Source: Catalinimonas alkaloidigena
GTDB taxonomy: Bacteria; Bacteroidota; Bacteroidia; Cytophagales; Flexibacteraceae
Reading direction: 5' to 3'
Assembly: GCF_900100765.1 (NCBI RefSeq)
Contig: NZ_FNFO01000012.1
Coordinates: forward strand, 180,430-244,429
DNA: 64,000 bases
In this document: positions 16,531-24,571 of the stretch, piece by piece
Layout of the letters: the number at the start of each line of letters is the position of its first letter
Position numbering within the stretch: position 1 is the first letter of the stretch
The notes under the pieces: model-generated
Told to the model about the DNA's origin: nothing
Databases searched by the model: none
Seen by the model: the letters and a program-made list of their open reading frames with translations, nothing else
Program-made: the position numbers and the translations under genes

Positions 16531-16843
16531 GCGCGTTGAGCAGCGCCAGGATGATGCTGAAGAGCAACGCCGATAAGAAGCCTGCCACTTCGAAGCCTCC
16601 GATGAGCGCATCGGCGATGTAAATGATGATCACGTTGATCACCAGCAGGAACAGCCCCAGCGTGAGGATGGTGACGGGAATGGTCAGGATCACGAGGATC
16701 GGTCGCAGGATAGCGTTGAGAATGGCCAGTACGATGGCGACCACGATGGCTGTGCCGTAGCCATCGACCGTTACGCCGGGCAACAGGTAAGCGCCCGCCA
16801 TAACCGCCAGTGCCGATAACAGAATACTCAGAATTAAGCCCAT
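16508..16843 (-). CDS. Phage holin family (PF04020-like) membrane protein
   Basis: A 111-residue protein with four hydrophobic helices, matching the YvlD/holin-4 family: LLPGVTVDGYGTAIVVAIVL, AILNAILRPILVILTIPVTI and a C-terminal ALLFSIILALLNALIGTFVD. Despite the name, such proteins are chromosomal and mostly linked to envelope stress. There is no phage context here. Its 3' end overlaps the aspartoacylase-like gene by 23 bases. Confidence 0.85.
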   Translation of the reverse strand: MGLILSILLSALAVMAGAYLLPGVTVDGYGTAIVVAIVLAILNAILRPILVILTIPVTILTLGLFLLVINVIIIYIADALIGGFEVAGFLSALLFSIILALLNALIGTFVD

Positions 16844-16875
16844 AAGGAATCGTTAGGTTTGATACGTCATACGCG

Positions 16876-16892
16876 ACTTGTCCAGGACAAGT
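16876..16892. promoter_or_regulatory. Perfect palindrome ACTTGTCC-A-GGACAAGT
   Basis: Eight-base arms around a single A, 33 bases before the holin-family start and in the divergent region leading to Hsp20. The geometry fits a dimeric repressor site. Two direct copies of TTTGACAC follow at 16913-16920 and 16954-16961, 41 bases apart. The regulator is unknown. Confidence 0.55.
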
Positions 16893-17122
16893 TTACACCT
16901 CAATAAAGACATTTTGACACCAATTTTACAAGAAAAAAGCCATAAAATGCCAATTTGACACATTAAATGGGCCAATCGCTCCTAAAATCCGAGTGGCATT
17001 TAAGTTGTTTACAGGGAAGTGTCCCGACGAAAAGAAGGCGCATACGGACAGAACGTCTTTCGCAGGACACGGAAAACAGAATGGACTTAACCCTTCATTG
17101 TTCACCTTAAACGATTAAAACT

Positions 17123-17566
17123 ATGTCACTCGTAAGATTTAAACCCTACAGCCCGGCCGCTACCTTTAACAGTGTGTTGGAAAACTTTTTTGGCGACGAC
17201 GCCTCCAACCTCTTTAACCGCGACTACAGCGCTACGCTGCCGGCGGTAAACGTACAAGAGCACGCCGAGGCCTTTACGGTCGAAGTAGCCGCCCCCGGCC
17301 TGAAAAAAGAGAATTTCAAAATCAACGTGAACCACGAGTTGCTGACCATCTCTTCGCAGTTCGAAGACACCAAAGAAGAGAAAGAAGAAGGCAAATACAC
17401 GCGGCGTGAGTTCAACTACAGCGCGTTTCAGCGTTCGTTCACGCTGCCCAAGTCGGTTGATGGCGAAAAAATTCAGGCCAAGTACGAAGACGGCGTCCTG
17501 CGGATTAGCCTGCCCAAACGGGAGGAAGCCAAAGTGAAGCCGAACCGCGAGATTCAGATTTCATAG
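17123..17566 (+). CDS. Hsp20/alpha-crystallin family small heat-shock protein
   Basis: A 147-residue small chaperone. The N-terminal arm is short (MSLVRFKPYSP), the alpha-crystallin domain spans about residues 38-140 with VNVQEHAEAFTVEVAAPGLK and the conserved KYEDGVLRISLPKRE, and the C-terminal IxI-like tail is REIQIS. It binds unfolding proteins without ATP. It appears monocistronic, with a long divergent leader and a terminator 22 bases after the stop. Confidence 0.93.
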   Translation: MSLVRFKPYSPAATFNSVLENFFGDDASNLFNRDYSATLPAVNVQEHAEAFTVEVAAPGLKKENFKINVNHELLTISSQFEDTKEEKEEGKYTRREFNYSAFQRSFTLPKSVDGEKIQAKYEDGVLRISLPKREEAKVKPNREIQIS

Positions 17567-17587
17567 TCATACCTTTGCAGATACAGA

Positions 17588-17616
17588 AAGCCCCGCCGTT
17601 TCGGTGGGGCTTTTTT
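17588..17616 (+). terminator. Terminator of the Hsp20 gene
   Basis: A GC-rich hairpin (AAGCCCCGCCG / CGGTGGGGCTT, one mismatch) followed by six T. It also separates Hsp20 from the converging DUF4126 gene. Confidence 0.85.
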
Positions 17617-17630
17617 GTTGTGCCACGCCT

Positions 17631-18227
17631 TTAGGAGCGCGACGCCGGGCGTTTCCAAAGCCGTTGCAACCGACGAAAGAAAAAGACCATTCCGACCAAC
17701 AGCAAGATGACCACAAGGGCTGCGAGGGGCCACAGGAACACCGAAAGTGCCGACAACCCGACCGAAGCCACTGTCTCGGTCGCCGAGACCACCGGATTGC
17801 CCAGCCCGCCAGTCGTGGCCGTGGAGGCGAGCCGCGTCTTGGCATTGAGCCCTTTGACCAACCCCGCCGTGCCGCCCCCCGCGATAATCGCCAGGGCCCA
17901 GCGCCACATGGGTTCGATGTCGACCATGGTGGACGCCATTACGGCCGTACCGGCAACGGTAGCGGCGGGCAGCGTGATGGCATCGAGCAGGTTATCGAAC
18001 CAGGGAATGAAGTAGGCCAGCGTTTCGAGAAGGGTCGCCACCCCGAATACCACCATCGCCGGGAGCGTCCCGACCCACTGCCACGACTCGCTGAGCGGCA
18101 CAACGCCAAAATAACTGGCTACGCTCAGGAACAGCAGCGGCAAAAAGACGCGAAACCCAACGGAGGCGGCCAGGCCCAACCCGATGAAAAAGGAAGCGAT
18201 CAGTTCTGGAATCATACGAACAGGCAT
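17631..18227 (-). CDS. DUF4126 membrane protein
   Basis: A 198-residue integral membrane protein of the DUF4126 family. It starts MPVRMIPELIASFFIGLGLA and contains AASVGFRVFLPLLFLSVASY, ETLAYFIPWFDNLLDAITLP, AGGGTAGLVKGLNAKTRLAS and the conserved TTGGLGNPVVSATET. Five or six helices are expected. It starts 57 bases downstream of the large DUF4230-like gene in the same direction, with GGAAG before its ATG, so it may be the last gene of the envelope operon. Function unknown. Confidence 0.82.
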   Translation of the reverse strand: MPVRMIPELIASFFIGLGLAASVGFRVFLPLLFLSVASYFGVVPLSESWQWVGTLPAMVVFGVATLLETLAYFIPWFDNLLDAITLPAATVAGTAVMASTMVDIEPMWRWALAIIAGGGTAGLVKGLNAKTRLASTATTGGLGNPVVSATETVASVGLSALSVFLWPLAALVVILLLVGMVFFFRRLQRLWKRPASRS

Positions 18228-18283
18228 TTCTTCCTTTGACGGATTTGCGCCGGCAGGGGTTCGCCGTCCCCGATGCGGTACGA

Positions 18284-20485
18284 TCAGCGCCCCTGAACGT
18301 AGGTCCGCCAGGCCGCGAGTTTGTGGCGGGCGCGTTCCTGCGCCCCAAGTTTCGCCTGCACCCATGCACTGGCCTTCAAGATGGGATCCTGGTGTTGCCA
18401 CTGCGCCTGGGCAGCGGCCAACAGTTCGTAGTACGACGCCAGTTCCTGCGCCTGGAGACTCGTGAGGCGGTACGGCGGCGCCTCCGGCACCGGTGGTTTC
18501 GCGCGCCACACGTACAAGGTGTCGCTTCCCAAGGGAGCCTGTATTCCCCGCCCCGCTTGCCACAGGGCCTGATTTAGAAACTCCTCCGGTGGCAGATGCA
18601 GCGCCTGGAGGGTATCGTACCCGGCCGCCGCCTGCCGGTAGAGCCAGAGCGTGCTATCGTTGACGTAGGCCAGCGTCGTATCGCCCCGGGGCGTCAGCAC
18701 CGGCCCGAACAAGTCGTTGGCTTCCACCGCCTGCGCGAAATGCGCCGCATCGTAATAGAACGGATGCAGTTGTGTCAGCAGGTACGGCCGGGCATCCTGC
18801 GCGCCCCGCAGGTAGGTCACCTGCACCGAATCGCCGAACCGGCGGTAATCTACCACCGCGCTGTCCTGCAACAGGCGCGCCTGCACGTCTGCATCGGCCC
18901 GCTGCCCCTGCGTTTCCAGCTGGCCCCGGCGAGGGCAGGTCCGCAGAAGGTAAGCCACGGCCCGGTTGTAGTCCATCATAAACGCCAGGCTGTCGTCCAG
19001 CCAGTAGGGCAAGCGCCGTGGCAACACGGAGTCGCGCGTGTGTTCGGCCGGGCGCTGGACCGATATCCAAAACGCTCGTTCCAGTTCGTGTTCTTCGTGG
19101 GGCTCCAGGATGGAGTCCTGTCCCACGCGGTAGGCCAGGGCCGAAAAGTAGGAAAACGTGCCGGGCACCGCTTCGAACGGAAGCTTGCGGAGTTTTCCGA
19201 GTGTGGCGCGCAACAGCTGCTCCTTTTGTGCGATCAGTTGCAGGTTCCGCGAACGATTGGTCGGTGCTCGCGCCAGCGAATCCAGCACCGCCTCCTCCCG
19301 CCGCACGAGCGAATCGAGGCGGTGGGCTTCGTATGCGTTGAGGTATTCGTCGCGCGCCATGTCGTCGGCAGCCACGATCAGCGCATCGTTGTGAAAAAAG
19401 ACCCGTTGCACCTCCTTGCCGGTGACGAGCGAAAAAAAAGCCTGCAACGTGGCTTCCCCCTGCTGCTGAGCACGCGCCAGAATCTGCGCCCGGTGCGCGT
19501 AGGCGACCAGCTTTTCGAGGCAACGGAGTTTTACCTGCTTGGCGTCTTTGAAACTGACCTGCCCCGCATAGTCGATGATGTCGAACCCCGGCACGCCCCG
19601 CTCGGGAATGAACCAGGGGTTGATGTCGGCGTTGAGGATGCGCGGTTGCAGCCCGAAGAAGTGCAATTCGCCGTGCTCCTCGTCAAAGTAAAACGACGAC
19701 GCATCGAGCGTGCCGAAGTCAAAGCCCGCCTTTACCCAGCCCCGCCCCACCATCGCCAGTCGCTTTTTCCGCTCTACGCGCGTCAGTTTCGACGTCCGGT
19801 CTTCGTGAAAAAATGCACTGTAAGCACGCGTCTCTTCGAATCCTTCGTGCAGGTACGCTTGCAGCGCCGGTTCTGCCAGCCGCCGGGCGTAGTCGGCCAG
19901 TTCCGTGTAGATCGCAAACAGCACGCGGCCTTTGTCCTTCTCGGCAGGGTCCCAGTCGCTTTTCTTTTGCGGGTCGATCCGCTCGCGCCAGAGGTATTCC
20001 AGCACGTCGTCGAACGAAGCGTCGTTGGGCTGGAGTAACTCGTGGAAATGCAGCTTGTCCTGGATGTTCTGGCGATCCACCTCGTGCCGCACCAGCCGCC
20101 GCCAGTTCGTCGGATTGCCGAAAAGCGCACGATTGTCCTTAAACTCCTGCGTGCGTTCGTCTTTCGGGCGCTGTTGGTACTGATAGAGCTGAAAGAGGGC
20201 TTGTTTGAGGGCGACGTACTGCTGCTGGGCTTCGTCGTTGAGCGAGTCGTCGAACACCAATTCCAGCCGCGACTCTTCCAATGAAGCGATCACTTCGCCG
20301 TAATATTCGGCCGTAATCAATTGGCCGATCTGCCGCACTTCCGTCACCATGTTGGTGGTGGTTTCCAGCTTTAGTCCACCGCCGAACATCCCGAACGGAT
20401 TCCACAGGAACAGCAGCACCACCAGCCCCACGATCAACAGGGCGTCGAACAGAAAGCGCCAGTTTTTCAGGATCAGGCTAATCAT
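18284..20485 (-). CDS. Large DUF4230-like membrane protein, 733 residues
   Basis: A 733-residue protein with one N-terminal membrane helix (residues 11-29) and a long soluble part. Residues 40-66 and 248-366 together resemble DUF4230. VKAGFDFGTL, then LQPRILNADINPWFIP, then a long helix and VQRVFFHNDA follow the same order as VKTGIDLGQI, LPPVKVINFSYPP and YREIYISFQSDA in the neighbouring 206-residue protein. Residues 70-245 would be an insertion, and residues 370-733, Arg/Leu/Ala-rich and mostly helical, match nothing I know. Length is about three times that of normal DUF4230 proteins. It overlaps the preceding gene by eight bases. Confidence 0.8.
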   Translation of the reverse strand: MISLILKNWRFLFDALLIVGLVVLLFLWNPFGMFGGGLKLETTTNMVTEVRQIGQLITAEYYGEVIASLEESRLELVFDDSLNDEAQQQYVALKQALFQLYQYQQRPKDERTQEFKDNRALFGNPTNWRRLVRHEVDRQNIQDKLHFHELLQPNDASFDDVLEYLWRERIDPQKKSDWDPAEKDKGRVLFAIYTELADYARRLAEPALQAYLHEGFEETRAYSAFFHEDRTSKLTRVERKKRLAMVGRGWVKAGFDFGTLDASSFYFDEEHGELHFFGLQPRILNADINPWFIPERGVPGFDIIDYAGQVSFKDAKQVKLRCLEKLVAYAHRAQILARAQQQGEATLQAFFSLVTGKEVQRVFFHNDALIVAADDMARDEYLNAYEAHRLDSLVRREEAVLDSLARAPTNRSRNLQLIAQKEQLLRATLGKLRKLPFEAVPGTFSYFSALAYRVGQDSILEPHEEHELERAFWISVQRPAEHTRDSVLPRRLPYWLDDSLAFMMDYNRAVAYLLRTCPRRGQLETQGQRADADVQARLLQDSAVVDYRRFGDSVQVTYLRGAQDARPYLLTQLHPFYYDAAHFAQAVEANDLFGPVLTPRGDTTLAYVNDSTLWLYRQAAAGYDTLQALHLPPEEFLNQALWQAGRGIQAPLGSDTLYVWRAKPPVPEAPPYRLTSLQAQELASYYELLAAAQAQWQHQDPILKASAWVQAKLGAQERARHKLAAWRTYVQGR

Positions 20486-21098
20486 TGCCTTCCTCCTCTC
20501 CCGACACGTTCACCGGGTCGATCAGCAGCGCGTCGCTTTGAAACGAGATGTAAATTTCGCGGTAGCCCAACGCGCGCAGCAGTTGCGTCAGCAGCGCGCG
20601 CGTATGCTGCTGCGTGGTTTCCACCACGCCCATGTAGGCCAGGTTGTTCCGGATGTCGAGTTCGGCCTGGCGGAAAAATTCTTCCTGATCGTCGAGGCTG
20701 ATTTTGTTGAGAAAAGCCTTCGGATCAGAAATCAGCGAATCCTCCACAAACCCGGCGGGCGGATACGAAAAGTTGATGACCTTCACGGGCGGCAGCCGCA
20801 GCGTAATGCGCTTGCCCTCGATTTCGACATCACGTTCGGCGATCTGCCCCAGGTCGATGCCGGTTTTGACCGTCGCCTGCGAGTAGGCCAGAAAACGGGC
20901 TTCGCTGAGTTTCAGAAACCAGGAGAACTTTCGGGTTTTGGTGCCGTGTACAATCTTGTCGACCGTAAATTCGGTGGTTGCCAGATCGCTGGCCTGCTGG
21001 ATTTTCCCCACCACCAGCCCGCGCTCGTCCGGCTGGCAGGCGATCAGTCCCAGCAGCAACCCGATCAGGGCACTCCACGATGCGGAAGGGGTTTTCAT
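20478..21098 (-). CDS. DUF4230 lipoprotein
   Basis: A 206-residue protein with a lipobox (LLGLIAC, Cys21) followed by a DUF4230 domain: VDKIVHGTKTRKFSWFLKLS, ATVKTGIDLGQI, LRLPPVKVINFSYPP, then a helical stretch (DQEEFFRQAELDIRNN) and REIYISFQSD. DUF4230 proteins are widespread envelope proteins of unknown function. It shares one base (TGATG) with the muramidase-amidase gene upstream and overlaps the gene downstream, so all are translated together. Confidence 0.82.
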   Translation of the reverse strand: MKTPSASWSALIGLLLGLIACQPDERGLVVGKIQQASDLATTEFTVDKIVHGTKTRKFSWFLKLSEARFLAYSQATVKTGIDLGQIAERDVEIEGKRITLRLPPVKVINFSYPPAGFVEDSLISDPKAFLNKISLDDQEEFFRQAELDIRNNLAYMGVVETTQQHTRALLTQLLRALGYREIYISFQSDALLIDPVNVSGEEEGND

Positions 21099-23446
21099 CA
21101 GGCATGCACGTTTTGGTGGATGTCCCGTACGGCGTTGAACAGGCAGCGGGCGATGCGCCGCTGCCCCGCTTCGCTCAGCAGAAACTGCGCTTCCAGCCGG
21201 TTATCGTAAAACAGGTTTTCGACCAGCAACGCCGGGCAGCGGGTCTTGCGCAGCACGTAGAACGACTTGCTTTCTACCTCCATTTCCCGGTCGGGATCGC
21301 CGTCGGTCATGTCTTGCCGGAACTTAAACTCCGGGAACGCCTGCTTGTACGCCTGCGCCACCACGCTGGCCAGTTCGTCGCTCTTGGTCTGGCCCACGCT
21401 GGTCCAGACTTCGAACCCGTTGGCCTGTCCGCCTGCGCCGGTCAGCGCTTTCGAGCTGGAATTGCTGTGGATGGAGAGGAAATAGGCGTTCGGGTGGTCA
21501 CGGTAGAGGGCGTTGGCCTTCTCCACGCGTTCCGTCAGGCTGGTGTCGTCCACGGTACTGACCGTCAGGTCGTAGAAGGGAATGCCCGCTTCCTGCAACA
21601 GGTCCATCAGCATTCGCCCGATGCGGCGGTTGATGTCTCCTTCGTAAATCTTGGTGCCGTCGGCAAATTCGTAGCGCTTGCCCCGCTCGGGGGGCGTCTG
21701 GTAGACGCCGTCTTTCATGCCCCCGTGGCCGGCGTCCAGCATCGGCACCCAGCCCCCGCCTGCCTCCGAAGCTGGTGTCTGGGTTCGGTAGCGCGCGTAG
21801 GCGGCCTGTAGCCGGACGTCGTACTGGTTGGTTTTGTAGCCGCTGCCGTTGTAGCCGTAGGCGAACGAGGCCCAGTCGTACGTACCCTGGCGGGCTTCCG
21901 AAATGTACTCGATCAGCGGCTTGCCCCGGGCGGTTTTGGTTTTGATGAAGGCCAGAAAATCGAGAAAATGGTAATACTCCGAGACGCCTTGCTTCTCGAC
22001 AAAATCGTTGTAGTCCTTATAAAAGTCAGGGTCGCGTGCCTCCCGGGCCGGATCGAGCCGCGCCTTGATGTTGTGCTCCAGGTTTTCGCCCAGAATCTGG
22101 AACAGGCCCCACGACGTAGCGTACACCGCTGCTTTGGCGTCGATCTGCCGGGCGGCGTCCAGCCGCTCGTACTCTTTCGCGCCCAGCCGGTAGTGCTTCG
22201 TGGTCCAGTTCCGGTAAATCAGCTCGGGATACTGCGCCTGCAACGCTGCCGGATTTTTCCCGAACTTTTCCAGCCAGAACCAGAAGCGATGCCCCTCGAA
22301 CAGAATTTTGGGCCGCCCGTCGGGCAGGTGTCCGCGCCCCGACGATTCCACCTCCAGGATGGCCTTCACGACCGGCAGCGACAGGCGAATGCCTTCTTCC
22401 TGTTGCAACTGATGCAACGCCGCTTCGATCTCTTCGTCGCTCAGCACCTTGCCGAAGATGTTGTCTTTCACCTGCACGAAACTGCCCTGCAACCGCGCCG
22501 CTGGCTCGTCCGCAACGGCCGCCGACAGGACTTTGCGCCGGGCGGTCAGCGCCGACGCGCCTTTTTCCTGTTCGACCCGCTCCAGCTCGCGGTCTTCTTC
22601 GGCCAGTGCCAGGTCGTCGACATCGAGCTCGCTCATCATCTCCTTCCGGGCCGGCGGTTTGGCGGCGGGTGCCGTGGCCGACGGCGCGCCGGTGGTCCAC
22701 CGCCGTTGGAGGTACTTGAGCGATTTATCGCCAAAATAAAAGGCAATCATCATCAGAAAAGCCGTCTCGAAAAACTCGAACTGTTGCCGGATCAGCGCCA
22801 GTTGGTTGCTGGTCGAATACTCGGTACCAAAACTGGCAATCAGGAGCGAGAGCCCACCCATCAGCAGCGTGAAGGCGATCATCCCGCGTACGGTGCCCGG
22901 CGGTAGCCCGAACGTCTGGCTGCGGTACGGATTTTTGTCGGGTGCCGTCAGGTCTTCCTGGCTCACCGGAAACCCCATGCGTTGTTTTTCGCGCGCCTCG
23001 AAAATCCGCTGCCATTCCCGGTCGGTCAGGCCATAATTGATGTTGTAATGGTAGACCGACCACATGAAGTACCGCAGAAACACGGCGACCCACGTGACCG
23101 ATACCACCAGTCCCAGCGCCTGGAAAATGTTCTCATGATCGAAGTACACAAACAACGCGCTGATGAGGCCCAGCACCGTCAGCGTGACGGTCAACACCCC
23201 GGTTCCCCCGAAAAAAAAGCGGTGGTAAGGATGCGCGCCGTAGCGCTGGTGGTCGGCTTCGGCGTTGAGGTACTTGACCAGCACGCCGTAGAGAATGCCC
23301 AGCGCACTCACCACCACGAACCCGAGGGCCCAGAAACGACTTGCGCTTTCGAGGGCATCGCTCTGCCCGATCAGGACACACAACGCCAGGGCAATGGCCA
23401 CAATGCCAGCCACATGCACCCACAATTGTTTGGGAAGTGATTTCAT
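21098..23446 (-). CDS. Six-TM protein fused to muramidase and amidase domains
   Basis: A 782-residue protein combining three modules. Residues 1-245 hold six hydrophobic helices (about 8-28, 38-60, 80-101, 108-128, 187-206, 225-240). After a charged linker, residues 325-555 are an N-acetylmuramidase domain (DUF3380 type) with AILEVESSGRGHLPDGRPKI, where Glu367 is the likely catalytic residue, and ATSWGLFQI. Residues 566-775 are an Amidase_3 zinc amidase with the ligands His574 (DAGHGG), Glu602 (YEGD), His660 (SIHSN) and catalytic Glu743 (LVENLF). Both peptidoglycan bond types could thus be cut by one membrane-anchored protein. Six helices put both termini on one side, but which side needs testing. 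Phage endolysins have similar catalytic domains without this membrane part. It overlaps the genes on both sides. Confidence 0.85.
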   Translation of the reverse strand: MKSLPKQLWVHVAGIVAIALALCVLIGQSDALESASRFWALGFVVVSALGILYGVLVKYLNAEADHQRYGAHPYHRFFFGGTGVLTVTLTVLGLISALFVYFDHENIFQALGLVVSVTWVAVFLRYFMWSVYHYNINYGLTDREWQRIFEAREKQRMGFPVSQEDLTAPDKNPYRSQTFGLPPGTVRGMIAFTLLMGGLSLLIASFGTEYSTSNQLALIRQQFEFFETAFLMMIAFYFGDKSLKYLQRRWTTGAPSATAPAAKPPARKEMMSELDVDDLALAEEDRELERVEQEKGASALTARRKVLSAAVADEPAARLQGSFVQVKDNIFGKVLSDEEIEAALHQLQQEEGIRLSLPVVKAILEVESSGRGHLPDGRPKILFEGHRFWFWLEKFGKNPAALQAQYPELIYRNWTTKHYRLGAKEYERLDAARQIDAKAAVYATSWGLFQILGENLEHNIKARLDPAREARDPDFYKDYNDFVEKQGVSEYYHFLDFLAFIKTKTARGKPLIEYISEARQGTYDWASFAYGYNGSGYKTNQYDVRLQAAYARYRTQTPASEAGGGWVPMLDAGHGGMKDGVYQTPPERGKRYEFADGTKIYEGDINRRIGRMLMDLLQEAGIPFYDLTVSTVDDTSLTERVEKANALYRDHPNAYFLSIHSNSSSKALTGAGGQANGFEVWTSVGQTKSDELASVVAQAYKQAFPEFKFRQDMTDGDPDREMEVESKSFYVLRKTRCPALLVENLFYDNRLEAQFLLSEAGQRRIARCLFNAVRDIHQNVHA

Positions 23447-24237
23447 GCAGGGGAGAGTTTGCAGCGCTCGAACCAGTCTTCGTCCACAATGCGGATCTGT
23501 ACCGTTTCGCCGGCGTTCAGAAGGGCGCTGATGGTTTTATAAAAGCGTTCGAAAGCCAGCCGGGAATACTGGACCATTTTTACGGCGCTGGCGGTGTTGA
23601 CCCCGTCGGCAATCAGCAGACAGCCGCGCGTGTCCTCGTGGGTGTTGCCGACGTGGATGTACACCTGATCGAAACCGGGGATGCCCTGAATTTCCAAATG
23701 GTACTCGAACCAGGGGCGCGTCTGCCGGTAGGTCTGCGTCAGACCGGTGAGCGCCCGGTTAAAATCGAGGGGATACAGCCCGGCCGGGATGCGCGTTTCG
23801 CCCGCCACCTTCGTTGCGCGAAAGGTATCTTCGAGCGTGTAGGCGAAAAACTTGTTGCGCAGAAAGAGCAGTCCCAGCGTCGTCTGCCCGTCGTCGAGGT
23901 AGCGCAACACGGTCAGCGTACTCGCGGCCAGGGGCACGCCCGCCTCGTTCTGCAGTTGGCGCTCGATGTGCGTTACAGAGGGAAGCGCTACCGGCGCAGC
24001 GAGAGGCGCAGGTTGGACGGCGACGGTTGCGGCCGACACGCCTTCGGGCAGGCGCGTTGCAGGACGGCGAAACGCTCCGGCCACGGCCTGAAAGCCCTTT
24101 TCGAACAGCAGCACTACGTACCCGATGAACCCCACCAGCCAGAGCCAGAGGTCGCTCAGCACCTGGGGATTGGTGAGGAACAGCAGCACCGCAACGGTAA
24201 GCAGCGCCAGAAATAGTAAAGCCAGCAGGTGTTTCAC
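23443..24237 (-). CDS. DUF5675 protein with two N-terminal membrane helices
   Basis: A 264-residue protein, first gene of the envelope operon. Two membrane helices (about residues 4-22 and 30-46) and a Pro/Ala/Val linker precede a DUF5675 domain at 105-215: TLGLLFLRNKFFAYTLED, GETRIPAGLYPLDF and QVYIHVGNTHEDTRGCLLIA. His195 and Cys206 resemble the His/Cys pair of L,D-transpeptidase-like folds. DUF5675 is common in phage and mobile contexts next to lysozymes. The GTG at 24237 starts the first helix; the frame is open up to 24378, but no better start lies there. Its stop overlaps the next start (ATGA). Confidence 0.75.
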   Translation of the reverse strand: MKHLLALLFLALLTVAVLLFLTNPQVLSDLWLWLVGFIGYVVLLFEKGFQAVAGAFRRPATRLPEGVSAATVAVQPAPLAAPVALPSVTHIERQLQNEAGVPLAASTLTVLRYLDDGQTTLGLLFLRNKFFAYTLEDTFRATKVAGETRIPAGLYPLDFNRALTGLTQTYRQTRPWFEYHLEIQGIPGFDQVYIHVGNTHEDTRGCLLIADGVNTASAVKMVQYSRLAFERFYKTISALLNAGETVQIRIVDEDWFERCKLSPA

Positions 24238-24571
24238 AACGAAAACAAAGGCAACAGCAGTGCGTTTTGCGCACGCAACAACTGGATTCGGAAAGCTATC
24301 TGGGGAAACGCAACGGTGCGTGACATGCGGCGCGAACAGAACAACGGGCCTGCGCACTGCGGCAGGAGGAGCCAGCACTCCTGAAACGCGGGAAGGGCGG
24401 ACGGTACGTCGGGGCGACTTTTGCGGCTTCTCGCGAAAACGGCACTAGTTACTGAATTAATTGACCGGTCGCAATACTGATTTTTCAGTATTTCCCCGCT
24501 CCCGTTCCCCAATTGTCCGCCGTTTGCGCCCGATTTTCTACTTATGCAGTTCCACATCCTCCCGCAACCGC
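24238..24571. other. Divergent intergenic region upstream of the envelope operon
   Basis: 334 bases without a gene, between the DUF5675 operon (leftwards) and the M20 hydrolase (rightwards). It holds the second copy of the AATACTG dyad and the 11-mer AACGGTGCGTG at 24312-24322. No TAnnTTTG element is obvious. Confidence 0.5.
24472..24493. promoter_or_regulatory. Dyad CAATACTG-ATTTTT-CAGTATT, copy B
   Basis: Same perfect arms as copy A at 9171-9192, with one base changed in the spacer. It lies 79 bases before the M20 start and 235 bases from the start of the envelope operon. Confidence 0.5.

Noticed and set aside
16508..16843. Prophage indicated by a holin-family protein
   Set aside because: No phage structural, integrase or lysis genes surround it; this family is common on bacterial chromosomes.
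17569..17576. TACCTTTG promoter match right after hsp20
   Set aside because: It is followed at once by the hsp20 terminator and no rightward gene, so it is probably a chance match.
18596..20038. Long open frame (480 codons) on the plus strand
   Set aside because: It is antisense to the 733-residue DUF4230-like gene, Arg/His-rich without domain motifs, and arises from the high-GC codon bias of the real gene.
21098..24237. Phage lysis cassette
   Set aside because: The enzymes resemble endolysins, but the six-helix fusion and DUF4230 partners do not, and no other phage genes are near.
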